A stretch of 64,000 bases of DNA from an uncultured Bacteroidales bacterium (GCA_949297215.1 CASFRV010000002.1:1-64000), one strand, 5' to 3'. Positions 17,513 to 27,577 are shown, counted from the stretch's first letter. The notes: a model not told the origin generated them from the sequence alone. Numbers and translations are program-made.

Positions 17513-19708
17513 ATGACCTCTACCCTTCTCAGGCGGCTGGGGCTCTTGCTAGCCCTGCTGCCTTCGTTGTGCGGCCGGCTCGGCGCTCAGGACGTCGACA
17601 TCATCCCGCGGCCGCTCCACGTGGAAACGATGGCCGACAGCTTCCGGCTGCAACCCGACATGACCATTGCCTGCGACGACTCGCTGGCCCCGCAGGCGCG
17701 CTACCTGCAAGAGACGCTGGCGGGCCCCACGGGCTGGGACCTTGAGCTGCGCCCGGACGCGCGGCGGGCCGACATACGCCTCACGCTGGCCGACAGCGCC
17801 GCGCTGCCCGCCGAGGGCTACCGCCTCACGGTGGAACGCCACGGCGTGAGCATCGAGGCGGCCGACGCCGCGGGGGCTTTCTACGGCGTGCAGTCGCTCC
17901 TGCAGCTCTTCCCGCCCGAGGTGTACGACCGCGTGCGCCGTCGCGGCGTGTCGTGGGCGGCCCCCTGCGTGCGCATCAGCGACGCCCCCAACCGGCCGTG
18001 GCGCGGCATGATGCTCGACGTGGCGCGCTATTTCTTCGACAAGGAATTTGTGAAGAAATATATCGACATGATGGCCATGTACAAGCTCAACCGCTTGCAG
18101 CTGCACATGATTGACGACTCGGGCTGGCGCCTCGAAATCAAGAAATACCCCCGCCTGACGCAGGTGGGCGCCTGGGCCGGGCCCGACGAGCGCCGCCTGG
18201 GCGGCTATTACACGCAGGACGACATGCGCGAGCTCATCGCCTACGCCCGCGTGCGCGGCGTGGAGATTGTGCCCGAGCTGGAATTTCCCGCCCACATCCT
18301 GTCGGCCATCGTGGCCTACCCCGAGCTGGGCTGTACGGGCGAGCAGCACAAGGTGCCCGTACAGCACTTCATCAGCCGCGACCTGCTGTGCGTGGGCAAG
18401 GAGAGCTCCCTCAGGTTTCTCGAAGACGTGCTCGACGAGGTGTGCGCCCTCTTCCCCTCGCCCGTCATCGGCATCGGGGGCGACGAGGCGGTCTACACGC
18501 GATGGGAGGCCTGTCCGCGCTGCCGCGCCGTCATGGAGCGCGAAGGCCTGACGAAAGCCTCGGAGCTGCAAGGCTGGCTGACGAACGTCGTGGCCCGCAT
18601 GGCCGCCCGCCGCGGACGCACCGTGCTGGGCTGGGAGGAAATCATCATGCGCGGACCGGTGGAGACGCCCGTCACGGCCCTCATCTGGCACAACGTGGCC
18701 GACACCATCCATGCCACGCGCACGGGGCACAAGGCCGTGCTCACCCCCTGCACGCACCTCTACCTCGACTTTCCCGAAGGGGCCACCCCGGGCGAGGTGA
18801 AGCACGCCACGTGGATGCCCCCCATCCCCATGGAAAAGACCTACGGCATCGAGGTGAACGACTACTCGCCCTCGTCGACCGTCGTGGGCGTGCAGGGCAG
18901 CATGTGGGCCGACCAGTTTATCCACGGCACGGTGTTGCAGGAAATCAGCCTCATCGACGAGAACCGCTCGGAGCGCTACATGGAGTATTTCACCTTCCCG
19001 CGGCTGCTGGCCCTCTCCGAAGTGGCCTGGACGCCCCGCGCGCTGCGCAGCTACGACTCGTTTCTCGACCGCCTCGGGCGCCAGTATGCCCGCCTCGACG
19101 CTAAGGACTGCGGCTACCGCGTGCCCGAGCCGCGCATAGCCTCGGCCGAGCCAGCGGGCGACAGCCTGCGCGTCACGCTGGCCCCCGCCGTGGCCGGAGC
19201 GCCCATCGTATATACGACAGACGGCACGTACCCCACCGTCCATTCGCCCCGCTACACCGGCCCCCTCACCGTGGCGCGCATGGAAGACCTGCGGGCCATG
19301 ACCGTCGTGAGCCCGCGCCACTACTCGCTGCCCACCTACACGCCGCCCGACTACTCGGCCTACGCTGCCTACGGCACGTTCACGGCCGCCTGGAAGCCGC
19401 TCGACCTGCAACCCGGCCCCGCCACGTGGCGCCTCGACTGCGCAGGCAAAGTGACGGGCAACGGCACGTACGACGTCACCTTCGTGCAGACGCGCGGCAG
19501 CCGGGCCCTCCGCCTGGGCAGCCTGCGCCTCCTGAAACGCAACGACGTGAGCGCCGAGGCCGGCCCCGGCGGCACCGCCGAGCCGCGCCAGACGTACACC
19601 CTGACCGTCACCGACTTTGAAGCGGGCACACCTTATTATATAGAGGTGGAAACCGACGGAGGCGGCACCACCGAGAGCGCCGGCCTCGTCTTCGTGCGCA
19701 AACATTAA
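17513..19708 (+). CDS. beta-N-acetylhexosaminidase, GH20
   Basis: Removes terminal GlcNAc/GalNAc from glycans, probably in the periplasm or at the cell surface. 731 residues: a signal peptide (LGLLLALLPSLCGRLGAQ), a GH20b N-terminal domain (about 25-150), then the TIM barrel (about 155-500) with MMLDVARYF, the HMIDDSGWR substrate loop and the catalytic Asp324-Glu325 pair in GIGGDEAVYTRW. A C-terminal region (about 530-731) contains a chitobiase-type TTDGTYPTVHSPRY beta domain and a further beta sandwich. Driven by its own hairpin-promoter module. A second, shorter GH20 lies at 47656. Confidence 0.95.
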   Translation: MTSTLLRRLGLLLALLPSLCGRLGAQDVDIIPRPLHVETMADSFRLQPDMTIACDDSLAPQARYLQETLAGPTGWDLELRPDARRADIRLTLADSAALPAEGYRLTVERHGVSIEAADAAGAFYGVQSLLQLFPPEVYDRVRRRGVSWAAPCVRISDAPNRPWRGMMLDVARYFFDKEFVKKYIDMMAMYKLNRLQLHMIDDSGWRLEIKKYPRLTQVGAWAGPDERRLGGYYTQDDMRELIAYARVRGVEIVPELEFPAHILSAIVAYPELGCTGEQHKVPVQHFISRDLLCVGKESSLRFLEDVLDEVCALFPSPVIGIGGDEAVYTRWEACPRCRAVMEREGLTKASELQGWLTNVVARMAARRGRTVLGWEEIIMRGPVETPVTALIWHNVADTIHATRTGHKAVLTPCTHLYLDFPEGATPGEVKHATWMPPIPMEKTYGIEVNDYSPSSTVVGVQGSMWADQFIHGTVLQEISLIDENRSERYMEYFTFPRLLALSEVAWTPRALRSYDSFLDRLGRQYARLDAKDCGYRVPEPRIASAEPAGDSLRVTLAPAVAGAPIVYTTDGTYPTVHSPRYTGPLTVARMEDLRAMTVVSPRHYSLPTYTPPDYSAYAAYGTFTAAWKPLDLQPGPATWRLDCAGKVTGNGTYDVTFVQTRGSRALRLGSLRLLKRNDVSAEAGPGGTAEPRQTYTLTVTDFEAGTPYYIEVETDGGGTTESAGLVFVRKH

Positions 19709-19756
19709 AGACAAAGACACGCAAGCGGCCGCCGGCCCCACGGCCACGCCCGCCGC

Positions 19757-19806
19757 AGCCAAGCATCCCCGCAGCCGCAGCCCGGAGGCGGGGATGTGGC
19801 TGTTTT
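19757..19806 (+). terminator. terminator after the first GH20 gene
   Basis: AGCC-AAG-CATCCCCG pairs with CGGGGATG-TGGCT (about 19789-19802), then TTTT. Confidence 0.75.
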
Positions 19807-19857
19807 ATCACCCGGAGGCAAAAAAACTCTCTTCGTTATTGGGGGGTGAAAAATGTG

Positions 19858-19865
19858 TAAATTTG
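19858..19865 (+). promoter_or_regulatory. -7 box (TAAATTTG) for the beta-barrel protein gene
   Basis: TAAATTTG matches the consensus; a TTG lies at 19839-19841. The leader to 20016 is about 145 bases and holds nothing else recognised; the rest of 19709-20015 is terminator and spacer. Confidence 0.6.
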
Positions 19866-20015
19866 CCGACATCCGCGTGATGCCCCCTGCCGCGCGTGGC
19901 AAAAAAAGACAGACGGAGGCCAACCGCACACACGCCCGCCGCCGTCTCCATAAGCCTCGACGCGAGAAGAACACATCAGCCCGTACATCCGTAACCACAT
20001 CAACCGTTCAGCCTT

Positions 20016-22403
20016 ATGCAACGACCGTTCCCCTTTAAAGAAAGCCACCGTCCGTTTCATCGCGAGGCGGGCAGAGCGAAAGCCCTGGCCGGCAGCCGGC
20101 TCGCCTGCCTGCTCCTCCTGTTTCTGCTCCCGGCGTTTTCTGCCGCGGCGCAGCACGTGGCCATCGGCGGCCGCGTGTGCGGCGAGGGCCGTCGGCCCCT
20201 GCCGGCGGCCCTCGTGCAGCTTTTTGCCGACAGCGTGCGCGTGGCGGCCTGCCGGGCCGACTCGACGGGGGGCTTTGCCTTTACGGGGCTGGCGGCGGGA
20301 AGCTACCGCCTGCACGTGGCGGCCGTGGGCTACGAGGCGCGCGAGGTGCTGCTGCGCGGGGCTAAGGGCAACGAGCGGCTGGGCGACATCGTCCTGGCTC
20401 CCCTCGGCGACCGCCGGCTGGGCGAGGCCGTGGTGGAGGGGAAGCGCGCGGCCTACGAGGACGGCTACCTGCTCGTCTACCCCTCGGCCGAGGACAAGAG
20501 GCACGCCGACGACGGCTTCATGCTGGCCCAGCGCCTGAACCTGCCGAACGTGACGGTCGACGTCTTCTCGGGCCGCACGACGCGCTTCGACCAGGCCGTG
20601 ACCTACTACATCAACAACCGGCCGGCGTCGGACGCCGAGATAAGGATGCTCCACCCGCGCGACGTCGTGCGCGTGGAGTTTCACGAAAACCCGCACGGCG
20701 AGTTTGAGGGCCGGACGACCGTCATCAACTACATCCTGCGCGAGCACCGACACGGCGGGCGCGTGGGCCTGCGGGCCACGCAGACGGCGGGCCGCCACGG
20801 CAGCGGCAGCTACATGACCTATGCCCAGCTGGCCGCAGGGCGGTCGGAATGGACGCTGACGGCCGACCCGGGCTCCTACCAGAACTATAACCGCAAGACC
20901 GACCGCACCGACTGGTTCGACGACGGAGGCGGATGGTTCGCCCGCCGGCGCGTGGGGGAGATGGCGCCCGTGCGCCGCCTTTCGCCCGCCGCCCAGCTGG
21001 CCTACGGCTACCGCTCGGAGCGCCACAACGTGTTCGCCACGGCGGGCTTCGCGTTCAACCGCTCGCGCAGCGCCTCGCGCTACGACGAAACCGACGGGCG
21101 CAGCGGCCGCACGGCGGCCGTCGAAAGCTCTTCAAGGGGGCGCACGGCGGCCCCATCGGCCCGGCTCTACTACCGCTATGCCGACGGCGGGCGCAACGTC
21201 TTCACGCTCGACGCCAACTACGGCCACTCGCACAACAACGCCGCCGGCACGAACCACACGACGTACGGCGACGGCAGCCTCTTTGCCCTGGACAGCCGGG
21301 CGCGGGAGAACTACCACAACGCCTCGCTCCTGATGACGTACACGAGGAAGCTGCGCAACAAGTGGACTCTGTCGCTCATCTCCATCAACGGTACCGACCA
21401 TACGGCCATCGGCTATGCCGGGGCCTACTCGGCCAACGCCTCGGAGAGCAGCCAGACGTACACGCAAGAGATGGCCACCCTCGACATCCCCGCCGGGGCA
21501 TGGCACGTCTACCTGCAATATGGCCTCATGTTCATGCACGAAACGCAGACGGGGATGGGCAGGCGTCGCACGTGGCACCACCGGCCCCGCGTGCAGCTGC
21601 GCTACAACCTGGGCAAGCGCGGGCAGAACGTGCTGCAGGTGTCGAAAGTGAGCGACTGGCTGCCCCTTAGCCGTCTGGCCGACGTGGAGCAGCAGCTCAA
21701 CGAGCTGGAATGGCAGCGGGGCAACCCCGGGCTACGTTTCAGCGAGTCGGTAGAGGTTTGGGACCGCTTCACGCACGAGCTGTGGGGCGGACATGTGAGC
21801 GCGCGGGCCTATTATATCTACACGCAGCACAACCCCACCGCGGCCACGCTCCGCGAGGGCACCGAGGCGGCGCCACGGTTCGTCCACACGTGGGCCGACC
21901 ACACGACGGCGCACACCCTGACGTTTTCGCTGGGCTACAACCGCCGTTTCCTGCAACGGCTGAACGTCGGGGTGTACGGCGAGTGGAACCGCTGCATCGT
22001 GCAGGGAACAGGAGGTGACGCCCACACGTGGTGGTATGGCTATGCCGACCTGAGCTACGCCCACAAGGGCTTCATGGCCGGCCTGCACGTGGCATCTGCA
22101 CGCACGCGCACCGGCGGCTCGCTCGTCTACACGCACACCCCGGCCACGTGGCAGCTCTACGGCGGCTACCGGTGGCGCCGGCTCACCCTCATGGCCGCCT
22201 GGCAAAACCCGTGGCGGCAGGCCTCGCGCAGCTTCTCGACGCAGGCTCCCGCCTACCGCACGCAGCAGCTCACGGCCGACGACGCCTCGCGCAACGCCGT
22301 GCTCGTGCAGCTCTCGTGGAACGTAAGCTTCGGGCGCAAGCACAAGTTTGACGACGTGGAGCTCCGGCGCGGCGGCCGCTCGGGCATCGTGGGTGGCCTC
22401 TGA
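20016..22403 (+). CDS. outer-membrane beta-barrel protein with carboxypeptidase-regulatory N-domain
   Basis: 795 residues. A late signal peptide (LACLLLLFLLPAFSAAAQ, about residues 30-47) is followed by a CarboxypepD_reg-like beta sandwich (about 50-125: IGGRVCGEGRRPLPAALVQLF ... GSYRLHVAAVGYEAREV). A reduced plug-like segment (about 130-235: AEIRMLHPRDVVRVEFHENPHGEFEG) precedes a long alternating beta barrel. This matches the outer-membrane beta-barrel family 3 type rather than a full TonB receptor. It is probably involved in uptake or surface display; the ligand is unknown. It stands alone between terminators, near two glycoside hydrolases. Confidence 0.82.
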   Translation: MQRPFPFKESHRPFHREAGRAKALAGSRLACLLLLFLLPAFSAAAQHVAIGGRVCGEGRRPLPAALVQLFADSVRVAACRADSTGGFAFTGLAAGSYRLHVAAVGYEAREVLLRGAKGNERLGDIVLAPLGDRRLGEAVVEGKRAAYEDGYLLVYPSAEDKRHADDGFMLAQRLNLPNVTVDVFSGRTTRFDQAVTYYINNRPASDAEIRMLHPRDVVRVEFHENPHGEFEGRTTVINYILREHRHGGRVGLRATQTAGRHGSGSYMTYAQLAAGRSEWTLTADPGSYQNYNRKTDRTDWFDDGGGWFARRRVGEMAPVRRLSPAAQLAYGYRSERHNVFATAGFAFNRSRSASRYDETDGRSGRTAAVESSSRGRTAAPSARLYYRYADGGRNVFTLDANYGHSHNNAAGTNHTTYGDGSLFALDSRARENYHNASLLMTYTRKLRNKWTLSLISINGTDHTAIGYAGAYSANASESSQTYTQEMATLDIPAGAWHVYLQYGLMFMHETQTGMGRRRTWHHRPRVQLRYNLGKRGQNVLQVSKVSDWLPLSRLADVEQQLNELEWQRGNPGLRFSESVEVWDRFTHELWGGHVSARAYYIYTQHNPTAATLREGTEAAPRFVHTWADHTTAHTLTFSLGYNRRFLQRLNVGVYGEWNRCIVQGTGGDAHTWWYGYADLSYAHKGFMAGLHVASARTRTGGSLVYTHTPATWQLYGGYRWRRLTLMAAWQNPWRQASRSFSTQAPAYRTQQLTADDASRNAVLVQLSWNVSFGRKHKFDDVELRRGGRSGIVGGL

Positions 22404-22426
22404 CGACCTTCACTCCCCTTTCTGCA

Positions 22427-22458
22427 ACGGCCGGCCCGCACGGGTCGGCCGCTTTTTT
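22427..22458 (+). terminator. terminator after the beta-barrel protein gene
   Basis: CGGCCGGCCC and GGGTCGGCCG around the loop GCAC, then six T. Confidence 0.85.
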
Positions 22459-22573
22459 GCCTGCCGGGTCGGGGGAGCTGCCAGGAAAACACATTTTCCC
22501 CGCTTACAACTGCACCGGGCCGCCGGCAGACGGAGCGCAGCAGGGACTAAAAGCAAGAAAAACGGACAAACGC

Positions 22574-22604
22574 TTGCCCGCCCCCCCGTCTTTCGCTAAC
22601 TTTG
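22574..22604 (+). promoter_or_regulatory. promoter of the GH31 gene
   Basis: TTG at 22574-22576 and TAACTTTG at 22597-22604, 20-base spacer. A weak GCAAG/CTTGC pair upstream could be a degenerate version of the hairpin module seen elsewhere. Confidence 0.7.
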
Positions 22605-22678
22605 ACGCCGCAACACGCGCACGCCCGGGCGAGGGCGGCGCCATGAGGCAAGCGAAATTCACTTTAACACATACATCC

Positions 22679-25600
22679 ATGAAAAAAACTTCGAAGCTCT
22701 CGCGACGGGGCACGCAGGTGGCCTTTGCGCTCGTGCTGCCGCTCGTGCCGGCCGCCCTGCCCGCAGGCGCTGCGACGCCCGACATGGCCGGGAGCGCCAT
22801 GACGGCACCGGCCACAGGCGTGGCATCGGTGCAGAAAATCAACCCCACGACGGTCGAGGTGGTGCTCACGAACGGTGAGCGCCTGACGCTCGACTTTTAC
22901 GGGGAAAACATCTTCCGCCTGTTCCAAGACAACAACGGAGGCATCCTGCGCGACCCGCAGGCCACGCCGCCCGCACAGATTCTCACGGACAATCCGCGCA
23001 AGGCGCCCGGCGCCGTCAGCGCCCGCATGGAGGGCACGGTGGCCACCGTGGGCACGGCCAAAATAAGCGTGCGCATCGACACCGAGACGGGCCTGCTCAC
23101 CATCACCAACCTCAGCAGTGGCAAAAAGGTGGTCGAGGAAACCGAGCCCGCCAAGCTCACGGAAAAGAGCGCCACGCTGACGCTCAAAGCCCGCCCGGGC
23201 GAATATTTCTACGGCGGCGGCGTGCAGAACGGCCGCTTCTCGCACCGCGGACAGACCATCGCCATCGAAAACACCAACAACTGGGTGGACGGCGGCGTGG
23301 CCTCGCCCACGCCCTTCTACTGGTCGACGGAGGGCTACGGCGTGATGTGGCACACGTTTAAGCCCGGCACCTACGACTTCGGCGAGACCGAGAAGGACAA
23401 GGTCGTCCTGAGCCACCGGGAAAACTACCTGGACGTATTCTTCATGGTGAGCGAGAGCCCCGTGGCCCTGCTGAACGACTTCTACCAGCTGACGGGCCAC
23501 CCCGTGCTGATGCCCAAGTTCGGCTTCTACGAAGGCCACCTGAACGCCTACAACCGCGACTACTGGAAGGAAGACCCCAAGGGCTCGATGCTCTTTGAGG
23601 ACGGCAAGCGCTATGCCGAGAGCCAGAAGGACAACGGCGGCATCAAGGAAAGCCTCAACGGCGAGAAGGGCAACTACCAGTTCTCGGCCCGCGCCGTCGT
23701 GGACCGCTACGCGGCACACGACATGCCCCTGGGCTGGGTGCTGCCCAACGACGGCTACGGCGCCGGCTACGGCCAGACGGGCTCGCTCGACGGCAACATA
23801 CAGAACCTGAAAGAGTTTGGCGACTACGCCCGCGAGCGCGGCGTCGAGGTGGGCCTGTGGACGCAGTCGGACCTGCACCCGAAGGCAGGCGTCGAGCCCT
23901 TGTTGCAGCGCGACATCGTCAAGGAGGTGCGCGACGCCGGCGTGCGTGTGCTCAAGACCGACGTGGCCTGGGTGGGCGCCGGCTACTCGTTCGGCCTGAA
24001 CGGCGTGGCCGACGTGGGCCAGATCATGCCCTTCTACGGCGACAACGCGCGCCCCTTCATCATCTCGCTCGACGGATGGGCCGGCACGCAGCGCTATGCC
24101 ACCATTTGGAGCGGCGACCAGACGGGCGGCGACTGGGAATACATCCGCTTCCACATCCCGACCTTCATCGGCAGCGGCCTCTCGGGCCAGCCCAACATCA
24201 CGTCGGACGTGGACGGCATCTTCGGCGGCAAGAACGTGCCCGTCAACGTGAGGGAATTCCAATGGAAAACCTTTACGCCCATGGAGCTCAACATGGACGG
24301 CTGGGGAGCCAACCCCAAATACCCGCACATCCTGGGCGAGCCGGCGGCATCCATCAACCGCTCGTATTTGAAACTGAAGTCGGAGCTCATGCCCTACACC
24401 TACACCATCGCGCGTGAGGCCGTCGACGGCAAACCCATGATACGCGCCATGTTCCTCGACTACCCCAACGACTACACGCTGGGCCGCGCCACGCAATACC
24501 AGTTCATGTACGGCCCGAGCTTCCTCGTGGCACCCGTCTACCAGAACACGCAGGCCGACGAAAAGGGCAACGACCGACGCGACGGCATCTACCTGCCCGA
24601 AGGCCGCTGGATCGACTATTTCAACGGCGACGTCTACGAGGGCGGCCGCATCATCAACAGCTACGACGTGCCCCTGTGGAAGCTGCCCGTCTTCGTCAAG
24701 AGCGGAGCCATCATCCCCATGACCAACCCCAACAACAACGTCAACCAGATACGCCCCGACTATCGCGCCTATGAGCTCTACCCCGACGGCCACTCGGCCT
24801 TCAAGGAGTACGACGACGACGGCCGCACGCAGGAATACCTGGACGGCCACTTCGCCGAGACGCTCATCGAGAGCAACGTCGAGGACGACAAGCTCACCGT
24901 GACCATCCGGCCCACAACGGGCAACTTCACGGGCTTCGAAAAGGAGAAGCAGACGGAGCTGCGCATCAACGTGACGGCCGCCCCGAAGAAGGTGACGGCC
25001 AAGGTGGGCAAAAAGACGGTGAAGCTCACCGAAGCCACCTCGTTGGCCGACTTTGAAAAGGGCGACAACGTCTATTTCTACAACGCCGCGCCCAACCTCA
25101 ACCGCTTCTCCACCCCGGGCAGCGAGGCAGCCAAGGCTGTCATCACGAAAAACCCGCAACTGCTCGTCAAGGTGGGCAAGACCGACGTGACGGCCAACGC
25201 GCTCACCGTGACGGTGAAGGGCTACGCCTATGCTCCCGCCGACCGCCTGCTCACGAAGACGGGCGCGCTCGCGGCTCCCGCGTTCAACACGCCCGACGAG
25301 AACGTCCAGGCCTACGACGTGACGCCCACGTGGACAGCCGTGGACAACGCCGACTACTATGAGGTGGAACTAGGCGGAATGCTCTACTCCACCATACGCG
25401 ACTGCCGCCTGCTCTTCGACGCCCTCACGCCCGAGACGGCCTACACGTTCAAGGTGCGCGCCGTGAACCGTGACGGCCACTCCGACTGGGCAACAACCAC
25501 CATCACCACCAAGGCCAACCCGCTCGAATTTGCCGTGCCCGGCATCAAGGCCGTGACCTCCTGCGAAAACCAGGGCGGCAGCGACATCGTCAAGCTCTTC

Positions 25601-26536
25601 GACTACGACGAAAAGACCATGTGGCACACGGCATGGGGCAAGAATGCGCTGCCTTTCGACGTGACGCTCGACCTGGGCAGCGTCAACCGCCTCGACAAGC
25701 TCGAATACCTGCCGCGCGAGGACGGCGGCAACGGCACGCTCCTCAAAGGCACCATTGCATACAGCACCGACAAGCAGACATGGAGCGAGCCCGAGGCCTT
25801 CGCCTGGGAACGCAACGGTGAGAAGAAGACCGTGACCTTCGACAAGCAGCCCTCGGCCCGCTACCTGCGCCTGAGCGTAACGGACGGCGTGGGCGGCTTC
25901 GGCTCGGGACGCGAGATGTACGTCTTCAAGGTGCCCGGCAGCGAGAGCCTGCTCCAAGGCGACATCAACCACGACAAGAAGATCGACGAAAACGACCTGA
26001 CGTCCTACATGAACTACACGGGTCTGCGCCGCGGCGATGCCGACTTCGACTACGTGAGCGACGGCGACATCAACGGCAACGGCCTCATCGACGCCTACGA
26101 CATCTCCGTCGTGACGACGCAACTGGACGGCGGCGTGCGCGCCTCGAACGCCAAGGCCGAAGGGGCCATCACGCTGACGGCCGACAAGACCACCTTCAAG
26201 GCAGGCGACACCGTTGAGCTCCACGTGAGCGGCAAGGCGCTCAAAAACGTCAACGGCCTGAGCTTTGCCCTGCCCTACGACGCACAGCTCCTCGAATATG
26301 CCGGCACAGACCTCGTCGGCATGAAGGAAATGGTGAACCTGACGTACGACCGCCTGCACACCAACGGACAGAAAGCCCTCTACCCGACGTTTGTCAACAA
26401 GGGCAACAACTTCCTGCTCGAAGGCGACGGCGAACTCTTCGTCATCAAGTTCAAAGCCAAGAAGGACGGCCGCTTCACCCTCAAAGCGCAGGACGGCCTG
26501 CTCGTCGACCGCAATCTGGGTACAGTGAAGTTCTGA
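22679..26536 (+). CDS. large GH31 alpha-glycosidase with Fn3, F5/8C, dockerin-like and cohesin-like modules
   Basis: A secreted 1285-residue retaining alpha-glycosidase. The ATG at 22679 starts MKKTSKLSRRG with a hydrophobic run to PAGAA; 22643 is an alternative. The GH31 N-domain is followed by the barrel with probable nucleophile Asp428 (LKTDVAW) and acid/base Asp480 (WSGDQ), then beta domains. Next come an Fn3-like segment (about 880-955), an F5/8C-type sugar-binding domain (about 960-1085), a dockerin-like pair of calcium loops (GDINHDKKIDENDL at about 1094, GDINGNGLIDAYDI at about 1129) and a cohesin-like beta domain (about 1160-1285). The layout resembles the Clostridium CPE1046-type GH31 branch, from memory. 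Substrate is unknown. Confidence 0.9.
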   Translation: MKKTSKLSRRGTQVAFALVLPLVPAALPAGAATPDMAGSAMTAPATGVASVQKINPTTVEVVLTNGERLTLDFYGENIFRLFQDNNGGILRDPQATPPAQILTDNPRKAPGAVSARMEGTVATVGTAKISVRIDTETGLLTITNLSSGKKVVEETEPAKLTEKSATLTLKARPGEYFYGGGVQNGRFSHRGQTIAIENTNNWVDGGVASPTPFYWSTEGYGVMWHTFKPGTYDFGETEKDKVVLSHRENYLDVFFMVSESPVALLNDFYQLTGHPVLMPKFGFYEGHLNAYNRDYWKEDPKGSMLFEDGKRYAESQKDNGGIKESLNGEKGNYQFSARAVVDRYAAHDMPLGWVLPNDGYGAGYGQTGSLDGNIQNLKEFGDYARERGVEVGLWTQSDLHPKAGVEPLLQRDIVKEVRDAGVRVLKTDVAWVGAGYSFGLNGVADVGQIMPFYGDNARPFIISLDGWAGTQRYATIWSGDQTGGDWEYIRFHIPTFIGSGLSGQPNITSDVDGIFGGKNVPVNVREFQWKTFTPMELNMDGWGANPKYPHILGEPAASINRSYLKLKSELMPYTYTIAREAVDGKPMIRAMFLDYPNDYTLGRATQYQFMYGPSFLVAPVYQNTQADEKGNDRRDGIYLPEGRWIDYFNGDVYEGGRIINSYDVPLWKLPVFVKSGAIIPMTNPNNNVNQIRPDYRAYELYPDGHSAFKEYDDDGRTQEYLDGHFAETLIESNVEDDKLTVTIRPTTGNFTGFEKEKQTELRINVTAAPKKVTAKVGKKTVKLTEATSLADFEKGDNVYFYNAAPNLNRFSTPGSEAAKAVITKNPQLLVKVGKTDVTANALTVTVKGYAYAPADRLLTKTGALAAPAFNTPDENVQAYDVTPTWTAVDNADYYEVELGGMLYSTIRDCRLLFDALTPETAYTFKVRAVNRDGHSDWATTTITTKANPLEFAVPGIKAVTSCENQGGSDIVKLFDYDEKTMWHTAWGKNALPFDVTLDLGSVNRLDKLEYLPREDGGNGTLLKGTIAYSTDKQTWSEPEAFAWERNGEKKTVTFDKQPSARYLRLSVTDGVGGFGSGREMYVFKVPGSESLLQGDINHDKKIDENDLTSYMNYTGLRRGDADFDYVSDGDINGNGLIDAYDISVVTTQLDGGVRASNAKAEGAITLTADKTTFKAGDTVELHVSGKALKNVNGLSFALPYDAQLLEYAGTDLVGMKEMVNLTYDRLHTNGQKALYPTFVNKGNNFLLEGDGELFVIKFKAKKDGRFTLKAQDGLLVDRNLGTVKF

Positions 26537-26561
26537 GAAAGGGTCGACGGCCCTATACAGC

Positions 26562-26601
26562 AAGCCGCCCGGTGGAAATGAAATCCACCGGGCGGCTTTT
26601 T
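26562..26601. terminator. bidirectional terminator between GH31 and the convergent pair
   Basis: AAGCCGCCCGGTGGA (26562-26576) pairs with TCCACCGGGCGGCTT, ending TTTTT. It serves the plus-strand GH31 gene and could stop the minus-strand unit. Confidence 0.92.
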
Positions 26602-26623
26602 CGTACCCACACGGGCGTGGCGG

Positions 26624-27016
26624 TCAGATGCCCAGGACGTTGCGCACCACCCACCAGGCCACGACCATCCAGAAATAGGCCAGGACGAGGCGGCGGTCGT
26701 AGAGCACGCGGTGCAGGCGCTGCTGCCACCGGCCGCGCACAAACCACTGCTCGGCCACGAGCAGCACGAGGTAGGGCACCGACACTACGAGAAACAGGTT
26801 GTAGCGCACAGCCTCGGCCCAGCGGCCGTGCAGGAAGGCATGGGCCGCACGCTGCACGCCGCAGGCGGGGCAGTCCCACCCCGTGAGCAGGTGGAACACG
26901 CAGCGGGGCGCCAACGGAAAGCGGCCGGGATCCATCACGAAGAAGACAATCCCGGCCACCAAGACTACAAGCACGACAACCGTGCGGGGTTTCGGCGCTG
27001 TCACAAGCTGAAACAT
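26624..27016 (-). CDS. DUF2752 small membrane protein
   Basis: 130 residues with an N-terminal membrane segment (VVVLVVLVAGIVFFV), the family signature CPACGVQRAAHAFLHGRW (about 50-67) and two further hydrophobic stretches. DUF2752 proteins are small integral membrane proteins of unknown function. The conserved Cys pair may bind a metal or a partner. It follows the GYF/CD225 protein after 3 bases on the same strand; this pairing of DUF2752 with CD225-like proteins is a common one in Bacteroidota, from general knowledge. Confidence 0.88.
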   Translation of the reverse strand: MFQLVTAPKPRTVVVLVVLVAGIVFFVMDPGRFPLAPRCVFHLLTGWDCPACGVQRAAHAFLHGRWAEAVRYNLFLVVSVPYLVLLVAEQWFVRGRWQQRLHRVLYDRRLVLAYFWMVVAWWVVRNVLGI

Positions 27017-27019
27017 GCG

Positions 27020-27577
27020 TCAGCCGGCCACGACGGCAACCAACACGAAGATGCCGTAAATAATCCACCACACGCCGCTCGCCACGGCACTGATGATGGC
27101 CCATTTCTTGGCGTCTTCCGAAGCCTTGCGTGCGCCCATCTTGTCGCCAGCCAGCCAGAGCTTCTCCACCTGCGTCGACTTGACGATGGAAACAATGCCG
27201 AAAGGCAGACAGCAAATCACCGTACAGAGGATGGCCCAGACCAGATAATTGTCGGGCATGGGCTCGACGGCTCCGCCCGGCTGATACGTCTGCCGGTCTC
27301 CGCCCGTGGGCTGGCCATACACGCCGCCTGCGGGTTGGCCATAGGTGCCGGCGCCCGTAGGTCCGGGCTGCTGCGGGGGCTCGGGCTGGGGCGGCACGGG
27401 CGGCTCGGGGGCCGCTATCCACGTGGCCAGTTCGGGCAGGGTCGAAGCCTTGGCCCAGTTTTCCATTCCGTTGCGCCACACGAGCGTCTCGCCCGTAACG
27501 CCCAGCCGTGCGAAGTCCGTGGGATAGACGGGCCCCTGCCGCTGGTTGTTGGCGTCTACATAATAATATTGGTCCAT
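27020..27577 (-). CDS. GYF_2 plus CD225/dispanin-type membrane protein
   Basis: 185 residues. The N-terminus (about 1-55: YYYVDANNQRQGPVYPTDFA ... TLVWRNGMENWAKA) is a GYF_2-type domain, common as a small binding module in bacteria. A Pro/Gly-rich linker with YGQP repeats follows (about 60-105). The C-terminus is CD225-like: NYLVWAILCTVICCLPFGIV with its Cys-Cys, SIVKSTQVEKLW, then a second membrane segment. Bacterial members have no established function. It is the first gene of the pair with DUF2752; a TATATTCG -7 box lies upstream at 27650-27657. Confidence 0.88.
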   Translation of the reverse strand: MDQYYYVDANNQRQGPVYPTDFARLGVTGETLVWRNGMENWAKASTLPELATWIAAPEPPVPPQPEPPQQPGPTGAGTYGQPAGGVYGQPTGGDRQTYQPGGAVEPMPDNYLVWAILCTVICCLPFGIVSIVKSTQVEKLWLAGDKMGARKASEDAKKWAIISAVASGVWWIIYGIFVLVAVVAG

